Origin: Saccharomycopsis malanga
Taxonomy: Eukaryota > Ascomycota > Saccharomycetes > Ascoideales > Saccharomycopsidaceae
Reading direction: 5' to 3'
NCBI GenBank assembly: GCA_004014935.1
Contig: CP025326.1
Coordinates: 1,463,953-1,527,952 of the forward strand
DNA: 64,000 nucleotides
Positions 21,601 through 30,144 of this stretch are shown piece by piece; position 1 is the first letter of the stretch, and every line of letters begins with the position of its first letter. The notes under the pieces are model-generated. The model did not search any database, was not told the origin of the DNA, and was given only the letters and a program-made list of their open reading frames with translations. The position numbers and the translations under genes were made by a program.

Positions 21601-23730
21601 AGCAGAATCCTTAGGAGCTTGGTAAAACTTTGTGGGATGATCCAGTCTAGAATTAGTTTTAGCAAGCTCAGTCGCAGGGATTCCAGTTCTCATCTTGGAC
21701 AACAAGGAAAAGGTTAAAGGGCTTCTAGAGTTTTTGATGATATCATGCTCAAAGTTCTCGTCGTCAAAACCGGTCTGGCCGCCGTCAGTAGTGACGCCAT
21801 AACGTTTCTGGCTGCCCAAAGAATCGGTCATTGAGTTGATTGTGCTGACGACACTTTTTTTGGACATTCTTGCAGGACCAGTGAGCGAGACACCCTGGTC
21901 GTTTTCGATCTTTTTGCTCAACAGCTCTACATTCTTCAAATAAGCAAACGCAAGCATATAAGTGAAGAACAGGCCCCAGCGCTTGATCACCACGTTGAGA
22001 GGGATTGAGCACGAGTCCTCGTCAGCAGAAACAAACTGGAAATCAGCTAGTGGGTTGCTATCCTGGTTTGCGTAGCGCTGGAAGAAGTTTCTTCCCAAGG
22101 CCACTGCGGTGGCGTTGAAGTAGTTGAGGGCGCTTGTATTGAGCTTGACTTCTGTGTCAGGGACTAAATAGTTTACATAGTTTTCGAAATCAATATTCTT
22201 TTGGAACTTTGCCTTTTCCTCGTCGTTCCTTTTGGCAAAAGTGGATCTTTTGTGGGCGTCTAGGGTAGGGCCGTTGATGGAGGATGACGACGGAGTGCTT
22301 AGCAAAGGAGGGCTGTTTTTGAATACAACATTGTCTTGGTTCTGCACAGACAATGATACTTTTGCCTCTTGGATGATTTCGTTTCTGTATACCTGTTTGA
22401 ATAGTTTGAATTTCTCGCGTTTTGTATCTGATTCGTCGTCGTAGGTTAGCGAGAGGTTGTGCTGAGGGCCGCTGAAGGTGATGATGTTGCAAAAGGACAA
22501 GTCGACGACTACAAACGACTGGAAATGCTGTGTTACCGAGGCAGGGCGGTGTTCTGGCGTGATGTTGTCGGCGCCTAGAAGGATGAGCTTGCCATGGTTG
22601 CGCCAGAGGAAACAGGCAGAGAACAAGTGGAAGTTGGAAGGATGGACAGAACAGCGGGTGTCCAAATGAGACCATTTGCGGGTTGGGATGTTGAGAAGAA
22701 ACACTTGCAAAGAGGACTTGCGCCATCCTACGATGATGAGGTTGCTGTTTCCAAGCATGAAGCCGGTGACAGGGCTGAGATAGGCAACAGGACAGTCGCC
22801 GGCGACATGGTCGATGGCAACAGACTGGGAAAAGCTGCGGTTGTGGGTGGAGAAGGACAGAATGATGATACGTTTGGGGGTGTTGACGAAGGAAAGAAGC
22901 GTGTCGTTATATATGGATGTTCTGCTGAACGGGATAGCCAAGAGAAACGTGTTATTGTTGGACGATTCTTCGGGAAGACTGATTTCCAGACCAGATTCGA
23001 TCATGGCGCGGTGGGCCAAATTGTAGATGAGCACCAGCCGAATCAGACTGTTGCCGTGAGCATCACAGCCGTTGCTGATGACAAGCGAGTCCTCATTGGC
23101 GTATTTTTGCGGCAAATGTGGCAAAATACCGCTGGTGTCATGGATAATGTTCAAAGTACACTTGTAGCGTGGACAATTTGTCTTTGTCAAGAGACTCCAT
23201 GATCTGGACGAAAGATCAAACTGCCAAAGATCGTCACAGACAACTAGTCTACACTGGGGATCGCTGGCGAGCGTCACTCCGCCATACAAATACAACTTGT
23301 GTTTAGAAACAATGACAGAATGGAACATACGGGGCGCCGGCCATTCTGACCTTGGATTCGATGGCGTGAGAGAAAACCATTTGCGAGACACCAAATCCAA
23401 ATAGTGCATGTCGTTATGAAGCCATTTTGCTATGGTCTCTGACGAAAACTCTGCCAACAGACCATTGAGCGTCTCTACACTTGTCTCGTCAACACTCTTG
23501 ATCTGCTCGGTCGAAAGTCCCCCTACGACAAAGATGGGCTGGGTGTAAATAGCACTAGCAGCACCAATCCGTGGCGAAAGCTCGTCTGACTCCGAGATTG
23601 TGTTATAACACGACGAAAGCGACTGCACCAAATTGGTGGGCGTCGAATATATAAACGAAGACGTCGAATCAGATGATCCAGAAGACGTCGATGTCCTGGT
23701 CAAAAACTCTGGTCGATTGATATCTGACAT
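18640..23730 (-). CDS. MDS3: Kelch-repeat protein Mds3/Pmd1, TOR and pH-response and morphogenesis regulator
   Basis: The 1696-residue product has an N-terminal kelch-type region (GG-containing blades such as IFVVGGL near 70 and LYLYGGV near 150) and the Mds3/Pmd1 arrangement of a long disordered middle with poly-Ala and poly-Ser runs. A conserved helical region follows (about 1040-1290), then a highly charged Lys/Glu coiled coil (about 1310-1395) and a basic C-terminus. In S. cerevisiae Mds3 and Pmd1 repress early meiotic genes; in Candida albicans Mds3 acts in pH response and filamentation through TOR. The length lies between Mds3 (1487) and Pmd1 (1753). The ATG at 23728-23730 is the first in frame. 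It is divergent from the EFG1-like gene across 1.6 kb. Confidence 0.85.
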   Translation of the reverse strand: MSDINRPEFLTRTSTSSGSSDSTSSFIYSTPTNLVQSLSSCYNTISESDELSPRIGAASAIYTQPIFVVGGLSTEQIKSVDETSVETLNGLLAEFSSETIAKWLHNDMHYLDLVSRKWFSLTPSNPRSEWPAPRMFHSVIVSKHKLYLYGGVTLASDPQCRLVVCDDLWQFDLSSRSWSLLTKTNCPRYKCTLNIIHDTSGILPHLPQKYANEDSLVISNGCDAHGNSLIRLVLIYNLAHRAMIESGLEISLPEESSNNNTFLLAIPFSRTSIYNDTLLSFVNTPKRIIILSFSTHNRSFSQSVAIDHVAGDCPVAYLSPVTGFMLGNSNLIIVGWRKSSLQVFLLNIPTRKWSHLDTRCSVHPSNFHLFSACFLWRNHGKLILLGADNITPEHRPASVTQHFQSFVVVDLSFCNIITFSGPQHNLSLTYDDESDTKREKFKLFKQVYRNEIIQEAKVSLSVQNQDNVVFKNSPPLLSTPSSSSINGPTLDAHKRSTFAKRNDEEKAKFQKNIDFENYVNYLVPDTEVKLNTSALNYFNATAVALGRNFFQRYANQDSNPLADFQFVSADEDSCSIPLNVVIKRWGLFFTYMLAFAYLKNVELLSKKIENDQGVSLTGPARMSKKSVVSTINSMTDSLGSQKRYGVTTDGGQTGFDDENFEHDIIKNSRSPLTFSLLSKMRTGIPATELAKTNSRLDHPTKFYQAPKDSAASLGSSSDTKLNDLRLSPLAHPGGKIVFNSPFENNKKHAVPIAQFNTSPHLSEPFVNYNDLINLPSSRKNSVISNTSSFISNNSELLANHNNRSGSRSLLSNKQSLVSSPTRDATKLVASTMDERRTSSAAATAVAVAIAAAAAASSTVSNVEHVAIPEQPPIPKFPPPLPQGSETSMSNSSSSIFADSMNVDSSSQSKLSNEPLARKMRENLACGPKDNALAPGSLLKTGHSDPARLFTSSLGGSSLFDEIQVFVNTLNEYEQHFNGACDKLHPHGLPILDTHHDHQEDKENETKDGFSGEGTSDFKHHFLLEPLLIPRSLYLPVRTPTVKTLCEFFLTGQISNKTAINPVLMELYTVSKFYDIPLLYNICSEILYAIVGKKENFLVNYIDFLEFEVDELTFKMSTKRQELVEKQADPNTISEADMELRDLKKLKKTLYQKFAQFRHFMTNIDFNGNYLLEILKCVADLNLELRQHHKKKPQNNHDVDSDDDGYETDELDDMSYVIAFNEFIYQDHRTSSYNSRLKNMHSEKTQHLLRVEDISNSIEPPPVDLIRLIYEYAVVVVDSKLMLRTLYLLQMIKMIEITKKPVEAKIKDDLYKEFKEREKELKLKRQEEHQQELERKMKEEQAKKAEKVRIQEVERAKVEKERVKEEHRIKKQQLKKLFREKQQEQEKLHRQNTNEALSASSSLKKKSSVEPSDDPSSNDLLNINNQSKTSLVSKSSSLEKQKPVLPPVGNDAKLHLLLPSKSAASLSSGNSATLNDSTNQRKLHNTSPPHPSKPHFKPSIFQRRLHGKKSTADFSDVSSGEYFSDNPKTQQKLQKQQNQGGTKHFKPFQKHHQYLTPVNSLKPAALLAALPQQVLRKSPTYSVLDSIDLNNLEALKNLSVGSFSARSLTNDPLDTAGSIHSSSVERIHSPDGSVGPDYLPNKTPAVGSTYNPETFAKVAADKKAGHKFKLFHHNHNKNHKEKQFSNNNGGYREKTSQ

Positions 23731-23870
23731 GTCTATTGATTATCCTGAATAATGGAGATTCATATACAAGTTGGTATTCCAATTTGGTGCAATCTAAAAC
23801 CAATTATTCCAATCTGGTGGTATCTTACTATATAACTTGGTCAAATTCTCCAACTTGCTTCTATCTTGCT

Positions 23871-23922
23871 ATATAGCTTAAGAAATCAAATTCTCCATAT
23901 AGCTTAAGAAATCAAATTCTCC
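23871..23922. repeat. Perfect 26-bp tandem duplication
   Basis: Two adjacent identical 26-bp units, beginning ATATAGCTTAAG and ending CAAATTCTCC, lie about 150 bp upstream of the MDS3 start. Identity over both units suggests a recent duplication. Confidence 0.9.
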
Positions 23923-24443
23923 AACTTGGCCAACTTGTATTTGTAAAGCTATCAAACACAGCAATCCAAGGCACAATTTTAAACCCTGGTGGAGTCACAG
24001 CAACCCCGGTGGAGTCAATTTAATTACTATTTAAAAAATATTTATAATGACTGACCAGAGTCTATTAATTTTTCCGCTACTTCTCTAAAATATCAAAAGC
24101 TTGTTGCTTTCAATTTACTTTTGATAAAACTATGAATTCAATTTGCCCCTCCTATTTTGATTGTAATAAATTTTTTTCTAGTAGTTTAAAAAACCCACTG
24201 TTGCTTTCTTTCCTCGAAGAAACTCATGCATTTCGCTTAAGCATTGGCGCACCCCCTCCCAAGAAGCAACTTGTCAGCCCATTCCATCATCCAAGACTGA
24301 CAGGTTAAGCCCAATATACCCATCATGCGCAATTATGCATGTCACGTCCGGGTAACCCTAATTTATTATTTTTTTATAACAACCCAACACAACACAACAC
24401 AGCCTTCTGTGAGTTTGTGAGGGGGTGTGTTTTTCTGCATATA

Positions 24444-24469
24444 CACGCGCGTTCACGCGTGTGCACGCG
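24444..24469. promoter_or_regulatory. Cluster of ACGCG(T) sites, candidate StuA/Efg1-type response elements
   Basis: ACGCG cores occur at 24444, 24454 and 24464. Read on the minus strand, two fit the Aspergillus StuA consensus (A/T)CGCG(T/A)N(A/C). APSES factors bind such sites, so autoregulation of the adjacent EFG1-like gene is plausible. MBF (ACGCGT) could use the same sites. Confidence 0.4.
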
Positions 24470-24782
24470 TATGCACAAGATAGTTGTTGTCTGTCTGCAT
24501 GTGACTGCACGGGGTTGTGCACCACATTGCTTTGCGTGGCCTAGCCTTGCGCACTTGCCGCTGCAAACAGAAAAATGCATGATTTTTTTTTTTTTATCTT
24601 CTTCTTCTTCTTCTTTTTTCTTCCTTTCATAATTTGTTTGACCTTTTTTTAAAAAAATAAGAAGAAAAAAAGTGCTGTTAATAATCTTGCAATAAAGAAC
24701 GGTCAATTGACAATAATTATTGGTAAGTTTGTTTGTATAAAGGATTGATGGGGTGTTGGGAAAGCAATGTATGAATACGCAT

Positions 24783-24830
24783 GCTTCGTCTTGCTTGTGC
24801 TTCGTCTTGCTTGTGCTTCGTCTTGCTTGT
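24783..24830. repeat. Three tandem copies of a 16-bp unit
   Basis: GCTTCGTCTTGCTTGT is repeated three times exactly in the EFG1 upstream region. Confidence 0.92.
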
Positions 24831-25329
24831 GCTTAGCATGGCATGGCGTCGTACAGACCAGACCATGCGTTACATACAATACCTTACAGTATACTACAGT
24901 AACAAGCGCCTATACATAGTCCCTTTCATATCTTTATATCAATTACGTTTCAACTAACATCATCATCAGCTATACTACTGTTTGGTCATTTAATATTTCC
25001 ATTTTATACTATTGCGGAATTTTATTTTACCCGGTTTTTTTTATTTTTTCTGACTCCTTTTTTCCCGCTGCGCTGTCGTTTGTTGCGTGCTTGTCTTACA
25101 TCTGCTGCGAAACCTAAAATCGAAAGCGCATAAAAACGCACACACGAAATATTCTCTATTTTTTCTTCTTTTCTTTCTCACCAACACCAATTGATTTTGC
25201 TACACAATCAATAATAGTGACTTTTCAAAGAGCTATTAAAGAACTGTGGCATCAATAACAGATTTCGAGGGAGATTATAAAAAAACGCGTCAATTGCAAA
25301 CATTTGGTTACATAAACAACGCGTCAACA

Positions 25330-26712
25330 ATGTCTGCAAACCAATCTTATTCTTACGACCAACAACAACAAGGTCAAGGTGGTGACGCGTCTCAATCTGG
25401 CGGCCAGCAGTCTGCATCTTCGCAGCCAACTGCACAGGGACAAGCGTCGTCAGGGCAAGCTCAAGCGCAACAGCCATATTACAATTACCAAAGATACGGT
25501 AACTATTATGATAGTAACGCGTATTATAACCAAAGCCAACAGCAATTTTACCAATTGAGCCAACAACAACAAGCTGCTGCTGCTGCTGCCGCTGCCGCCG
25601 GGCAACCATACTCTTCGTATCCAGGTCAAACTGGCGCGTCAAGTAAGTCTGGCGATGATAAGAAGTCATCTGGCGCGCCTCCGTTGCCATACCAAACTGG
25701 TGCAGGAGCCCCACAGTCTTATCCTGCAAGTTTCAATGCACAGTTGATGTCTGCTGCCGGTCCTGCTGCTGCTGCTGCAGGCGCATGGCCGTTCCCAAAC
25801 CGGCCTGTCATGAGCCAAACACCTACCAAACCGAGAATCACCACCACGTTTTGGGAAGATGAAAACACAGTGTGTTACCAGGTTGAGGCAAGAGGCATTT
25901 CCGTTTCCAGAAGAGAGGATTCCAATTTCATCAATGGAACCAAATTGTTGAACGTCACCGGCATGACGCGTGGCAGAAGAGACGGCATCTTAAAAACCGA
26001 AAAAACAAGATACGTTGTCAAAATCGGCGCCATGAATTTAAAAGGCGTTTGGATTCCTTTTGAAAGAGCCTTTGAATTGGCGCGTAATGAAGGTATTGCA
26101 GACTTGTTGTTCCCATTGTTTGTTAGAGACATCAAATCCTTCTTCTTGAGTGGTGGCGGTAACGCATACGCGCCTCCTGCAGGTGCAGGTGCTGGCTCTG
26201 CAAGTGGTGCAGGTGCAGGTGCAGGCACAGGTTCTGCTGCTGCTGCTGCTGCATTGACTCAAGGTGCTGCAGGTCATCCTGGTTCAGGCCAAAATTTTAG
26301 CTACACCGGTTATCCATCTGGCCCGGTAGCCACGTCCACTCCTCAAGCCGGCTCTGAGAATGGTGGCGCTACCAATGCGGCTGGTGGTGCATCTGGTTCC
26401 AGTGGTGCCTCTGGCGCTACCACTGGCGCTGGTGCTACGGGTGCTGCAGATTCATCTGCAGGTACTGCAGACGCTGCTGCACAACAAAACGCAATCTACC
26501 CAAACTACCCTGCATACAGCTACGGTTATAACCAATACGGGTATCCTGTCAATAGCAGCAACCAACAGTATTTATACTATGGAAATTACCAAGGTCAAGT
26601 TCCTCAACTGCAACAAGCAACTAATGGCCAACAGCACGGTGCTGCATCTGGTAACGCCTCTGGTCAACAGTCCAGTGGTTCAGAATTGAAAAAAGAAAAG
26701 GTTGACCACTGA
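25330..26712 (+). CDS. EFG1: APSES-domain transcription factor of the Efg1/Phd1/Sok2/StuA family
   Basis: The 460-residue product has a Gln/Tyr/Ala-rich N-terminus, an APSES DNA-binding domain at about residues 167-275 ([59 protein letters not shown]) and a Gly/Ala/Ser then Tyr/Gln-rich C-terminus. The domain follows Candida Efg1 and fungal StuA almost residue for residue. These factors control pseudohyphal and hyphal growth and cell identity downstream of cAMP/PKA, and their glutamine-rich ends can form condensates. I start at the ATG at 25330 (MSANQS); an upstream in-frame GTG at 25246 is ignored. Both flanks are unusually long, as for C. albicans EFG1. Confidence 0.93.
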   Translation: MSANQSYSYDQQQQGQGGDASQSGGQQSASSQPTAQGQASSGQAQAQQPYYNYQRYGNYYDSNAYYNQSQQQFYQLSQQQQAAAAAAAAAGQPYSSYPGQTGASSKSGDDKKSSGAPPLPYQTGAGAPQSYPASFNAQLMSAAGPAAAAAGAWPFPNRPVMSQTPTKPRITTTFWEDENTVCYQVEARGISVSRREDSNFINGTKLLNVTGMTRGRRDGILKTEKTRYVVKIGAMNLKGVWIPFERAFELARNEGIADLLFPLFVRDIKSFFLSGGGNAYAPPAGAGAGSASGAGAGAGTGSAAAAAALTQGAAGHPGSGQNFSYTGYPSGPVATSTPQAGSENGGATNAAGGASGSSGASGATTGAGATGAADSSAGTADAAAQQNAIYPNYPAYSYGYNQYGYPVNSSNQQYLYYGNYQGQVPQLQQATNGQQHGAASGNASGQQSSGSELKKEKVDH

Positions 26713-27019
26713 TTTTTGGTTATTTTTTATTTTATTTTGTTGTTTTATTTTGTTTGTTTTTTTATTTTTATAATGTAAATTTTATAAGGCAAAACAAGGT
26801 AGTTGGCTCCTTGTGCATATGCCGTGTGGATTAGACTTTTATATTGAGAAAACTGTTGTTTTTTGAATATTTTTCCCTATTTTGATTGATTTTTTCACTA
26901 TTTTTGAATATTTTTATTACTATTTTGATTGATTTTTTTTTTCTTCTTCTAATTTTTATTGTTGAATTTTACAAATTATACCAAATTAAATGAGATTTTT
27001 CTTGTTTGAAAGTTGTTTT

Positions 27020-27440
27020 TGATGTATGCATGATATGTATGTATGTATGTAGAGGTATGTCTGCTGCTATGCAATGCAAGGAAAGGAAATAGGAATAGAT
27101 GGAGTGCATGCGCATGCACATTTCGTGCAAAATGCAAAATGCAAAATGCAAATGCAAATGCATGCAGTGCAGCTACTTGGGCACGCTCCAACGTGCTCAA
27201 TCTTGCTCCATCTTGCTCCCGCGCGCGCGCGCGCGCACCGTTTACAACAACCAAGTAAACAAATAGCATGCTGCTTGTTACTGTGCATTGCTTTGGCCTG
27301 CCGATGGAAAACTGAGTTCAAAAAACAAAAACAGGAAAACAGGAACAAAGAAAAAAAAAGACGTTTCTCGCTTGCATCTTAGAAAGCAAGGCATACATGC
27401 ATGCACCGCATGGCATGGCATGGCATGGCATAACATGAGC
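27020..27440. promoter_or_regulatory. Cluster of TGCAT/GCATGC motifs downstream of EFG1
   Basis: More than ten TGCAT or ATGCA cores, four consecutive CATGG units and AAAATGC repeats lie in about 400 bp. TGCAT is the core of the motif reported for Candida Efg1. Whether the block is regulatory or merely simple sequence cannot be told by reading. Confidence 0.3.
27220..27236. repeat. (CG)8 alternating run
   Basis: A 17-bp pure CG alternation lies in strongly AT-rich surroundings. Such runs favour Z-DNA. Confidence 0.9.
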
Positions 27441-27449
27441 ATCGCATGC

Positions 27450-27474
27450 GATGATGATGATGATGATGATGATG
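27450..27474. repeat. (GAT)n microsatellite
   Basis: Eight GAT-type triplets with one GTG interruption, directly after GCATGC motifs. Confidence 0.85.
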
Positions 27475-27609
27475 GTGATGCATATATTTATATATTTCCT
27501 CAGGTTTTCAGAGGCAGTCAATCCATTTTACCATATTGAAGCTTGAAAAAGTCATGTGGTTTATTCATTCTCTATGCATTAATAAATAATATAAGTGAAA
27601 TTGTAAGAT

Positions 27610-27611
<2 letters not shown>

Positions 27612-27652
<41 letters not shown>
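27612..27652. repeat. (AAT)13 microsatellite
   Basis: Uninterrupted TAA/AAT triplets precede an R1 copy at 27663. Shorter AAT runs precede other R1 copies (27850s, 12690s). Confidence 0.93.
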
Positions 27653-27662
27653 TCATATATTT

Positions 27663-27768
27663 CAAGCCCAGTACATATCAGTTTCAAATGTAAGATGTTT
27701 ATAAATACATCTTACAAGACAGTTATCTTACAATAATATCATATATTTCGAGCCCAGTAAATGTCAGT
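27663..27768 (+). repeat. Dispersed repeat family R1, two partial copies around a hairpin
   Basis: Partial copies at 27663-27685 (CAAGCCCAGTACATATCAG...) and 27749-27768 (CGAGCCCAGTAAATGTCAG) flank a perfect inverted repeat. Each is preceded by ATATCATATATTTC. Confidence 0.7.
27689..27716. repeat. Perfect hairpin, 10-bp arms
   Basis: TGTAAGATGT and ACATCTTACA are separated by 8 nt. The arm sequence recurs singly at about 27602 and in altered form near 12658, next to other R1 copies. Confidence 0.85.
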
Positions 27769-27878
27769 AAATACTACGGATTAGTGAGTTGCAATCAATG
27801 GTACATATTTTGTCCTGTTTTTAGAAATTGATTACTTTTTAGCCTGGGTAATTGTTATAATAATAATAATTAATCTTT

Positions 27879-27930
27879 CAAGCCCAGTGGATATCAGTTT
27901 CGTATATACGTGTTATGTCTAAGGGACTTG
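27879..27930 (+). repeat. Dispersed repeat family R1, copy with full core
   Basis: Starts CAAGCCCAGTGGATATCAG, contains CGTATATACG and ends AAGGGACTTG. It aligns with the copy at 12707 over its whole length and about 35 bp beyond. Confidence 0.78.
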
Positions 27931-28220
27931 CTGGAACCCTGTGGGAAAATCCTGTATCATTGGTGGTGAACATCTATATGCTTTTAGTCAACTATATGCT
28001 TTTAACCTTTTTATTCTTGGCAAATGCTCTTTTCATTTTACCAATTCTTATTGACTAGACTTGGCAGTCAATGCTCAAGCCATTTACATTTCCTATTTTC
28101 GTTATCTTTATGAGTTGACTAGAATACTTGAATTTGTAGAGATTATTGGGTCAATTGCACTTGTGATTAATTAATCTTCAAATACTAATTATTTAGACTA
28201 ATTAATATTTACAATTGAAG

Positions 28221-28420
28221 ATTTATTATTTATTATTTATTATTTATTATTTATTATTTATTATTTATTATTTATTATTTATTATTTATTATTTATTATT
28301 TATTATTTATTATTTATTATTTATTATTTATTATTTATTATTTATTATTTATTATTTATTATTTATTATTTATTATTTATTATTTATTATTTATTATTTA
28401 TTATTTATTATTTATTATTT
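28221..28420. repeat. (TTATTAT)n satellite, 7-bp unit, about 28 copies
   Basis: About 200 bp of almost perfect 7-bp repeats. Because 7 is not a multiple of 3, it reads through as an open frame of repeating Tyr/Leu/Ile residues, which is not a gene. Confidence 0.97.
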
Positions 28421-28496
28421 GCTAAATGATATTCACTAGGCCAATAGTGAGTGTAGTCCAATAAAGTGACAAGTTTGCGGAGTTGTTTGGGTTTTG

Positions 28497-28535
28497 CAAG
28501 TCCTCTTAGACATGGTGAAACTGATATCTACTACT
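28497..28535 (-). repeat. Dispersed repeat family R1, truncated inverted copy
   Basis: CAAGTCCTCTTAGACATGG then AAACTGATATCTACT matches the reverse complement of the R1 core with the central TATATA part deleted. It lies 8 bp from an LTR-like element. Confidence 0.6.
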
Positions 28536-28542
28536 ATACGAC

Positions 28543-28916
28543 TGTAATATTAAGATGTATTTGTATTGAATGGAGAATGGGTAAAACGTAACAGACTATA
28601 TAAAAAGGATAAAAGAAGACTAAAGGAGAAAATAGAGTGTTAAGTAATATTTAGAACATTTCCCAATGTGAATAATAATAAAATTATTTAGATAATAATA
28701 TATAATCTCAGGTATATTCTTTGTTATACTAGAATTTTATTTGATATATTAGAATTTTTCTGAAGGTGTAATATGTGTTATATTAGAATTTTTTTTCCGC
28801 AGGTACAAGATTTAGTAAGGTTTGCAACTGTAGGCAGAGCAATCATAGAATAAGGAGGTTTCAGTCGATCAGACTTTGGGACTAGAACCACATAGATGTT
28901 TACCACCAATGATACA
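28543..28916 (+). mobile_element. LTR-like element (solo LTR, diverged)
   Basis: It starts TGTAATATTAAGATG and ends ACCAATGATACA. Both ends and the GGAGAATGGGTAAAACGTA block match the better preserved solo LTR at 36621-36853. It is about 140 bp longer than that copy, with AT-rich extra sequence in the middle. I see no target-site duplication. Confidence 0.6.
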
Positions 28917-29164
28917 ATAATATATACTATTGTAAGATGAGATTTCCAATATTTTGAAATTACATAATCCATTTGTAATACAGCACAGAAGCCCCGGCTT
29001 ACTATTTTGGCACCCCAAGGCAGAGACGGGGTTTCTCAGCTATTTCCTAATTGGGCAATCAATAAATAGAGATTCTAAAGACGATGGTGTATAATCCATT
29101 GAAGCAAAGTAGATCTAAAAAGCAGGCCATAATAAAGCAATTTCAACTTTTATTATGATGGTAC

Positions 29165-29320
29165 CAAGCCCAGTAAATATCAGTTTCGTATTTACATCAT
29201 AATATTGTCACCCATACGGCCCAGTGGCTACTTTTAGCATAATAATAACAATCTTATATTTCAAGCACAGTACTTTTAGTATAATAATGATAATCTTATA
29301 TTTCAAGCACAGTACATGTA
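29165..29320 (+). repeat. R1 repeat fragments and a tRNA-like A-box fragment
   Basis: A copy at 29165-29195 (CAAGCCCAGTAAATATCAG) is followed by CCATACGGCCCAGTGGC near 29213 and two short copies of ATATTTCAAGCACAGTAC. The CCATACGGCCCAGTGGC segment recurs at about 32022. Confidence 0.55.
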
Positions 29321-30055
29321 AGGGTGGTATTTCTAGCAATAAAATATGAAGGGCTCGTCTAAGGAATTTGGCTAAATTGTCCGTAATTTGAGGTTTGAAC
29401 AAAACAACTTTTTCAATAGACAGTATACACTTTCTGAACCGTTTGGTTTGTTGAATAGTATACAGGTACTATGTAATAGGTATGTGAGGTGTGCTTGAGC
29501 TTTCGAGTACACTGTCAAATTCAAATACAGTACACAGGTCTGTATTTACGTATAGAGATTCAAATGGTATAGTTAAACGGGATTTTAAGCGCATCATCCA
29601 CATTTGGAGAAATGCTATTTATAATACGTGGACTATTTATATCTCGGAATTGTGGATACACCGAGTATGCTTAGTGTATTGTTATAAACAATAGCTACAC
29701 ATTATTGTACGATTTGATCCTTGTTGTCTATTAAACGGTGAAGTAACGAATCCGACCCGTTACGTTTCTTTATGATTCTTTTTGCTTCGCTGTTTTCATT
29801 ACAAATTGCCTCATCTTTTGCTCGCCGTCATTCTTACAAGAATTTCTAGACAAATCTAATAATGTTTACACTACCAGCCTCTTTCCGGTTCTATAAATAT
29901 CCACATGAGCCCCCCGTGTATCATGCGTCGCCACGCATTGGCAAATGCATCTCTTCCATTGTTAGCCGGCATAATTATGCAGCAAGCCGCAGCAAGCCTG
30001 CATGTCCAGCCCAACATCAACAACTTTTCAATGGCATTTACTTTCTACTGAAAAG

Positions 30056-30063
30056 TATATAAA
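30056..30063 (+). promoter_or_regulatory. TATA box of the CRH-type gene
   Basis: TATATAAA lies 82-89 bp upstream of the start codon, at the usual yeast spacing for a regulated cell-wall gene. Confidence 0.6.
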
Positions 30064-30144
30064 CCACCGAAAAAGCCCGTTTCGTTAATTGGTATTCTCA
30101 TCTAATCAGTAATTACTACCACCATTCATATAAGGAAAAACATA

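Larger units (their letters stand above)
23731..25329. other. Divergent MDS3/EFG1 upstream region
   Basis: 1.6 kb containing a perfect 26-bp tandem duplication, two CGGTGGAGTCA-like motifs near 23985-24015 (Gcn4-like TGACTC on the other strand), a TTAGGGTTACCC-type element at 24350-24361, a block of ACGCG sites, a 16-bp triplet repeat and long T-runs. A frame of 97 codons with ATG at 24339 could be an upstream ORF in a long EFG1 leader. Confidence 0.55.
26713..30144. other. 3.4-kb gene-free, repeat-rich region
   Basis: No credible gene. From left to right it holds T-rich EFG1 3' sequence, a block dense in TGCAT/GCATGC (about 27020-27440), a CG dinucleotide run, GAT and AAT microsatellites, several R1 repeat copies, a long 7-bp AT satellite, an LTR-like element, and the upstream region of the CRH gene. 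Confidence 0.6.

Noticed and set aside
28215-28439. 74-codon plus-strand frame of repeating Tyr/Leu/Ile
   Set aside because: It is the 7-bp AT satellite read in three frames, not a gene.
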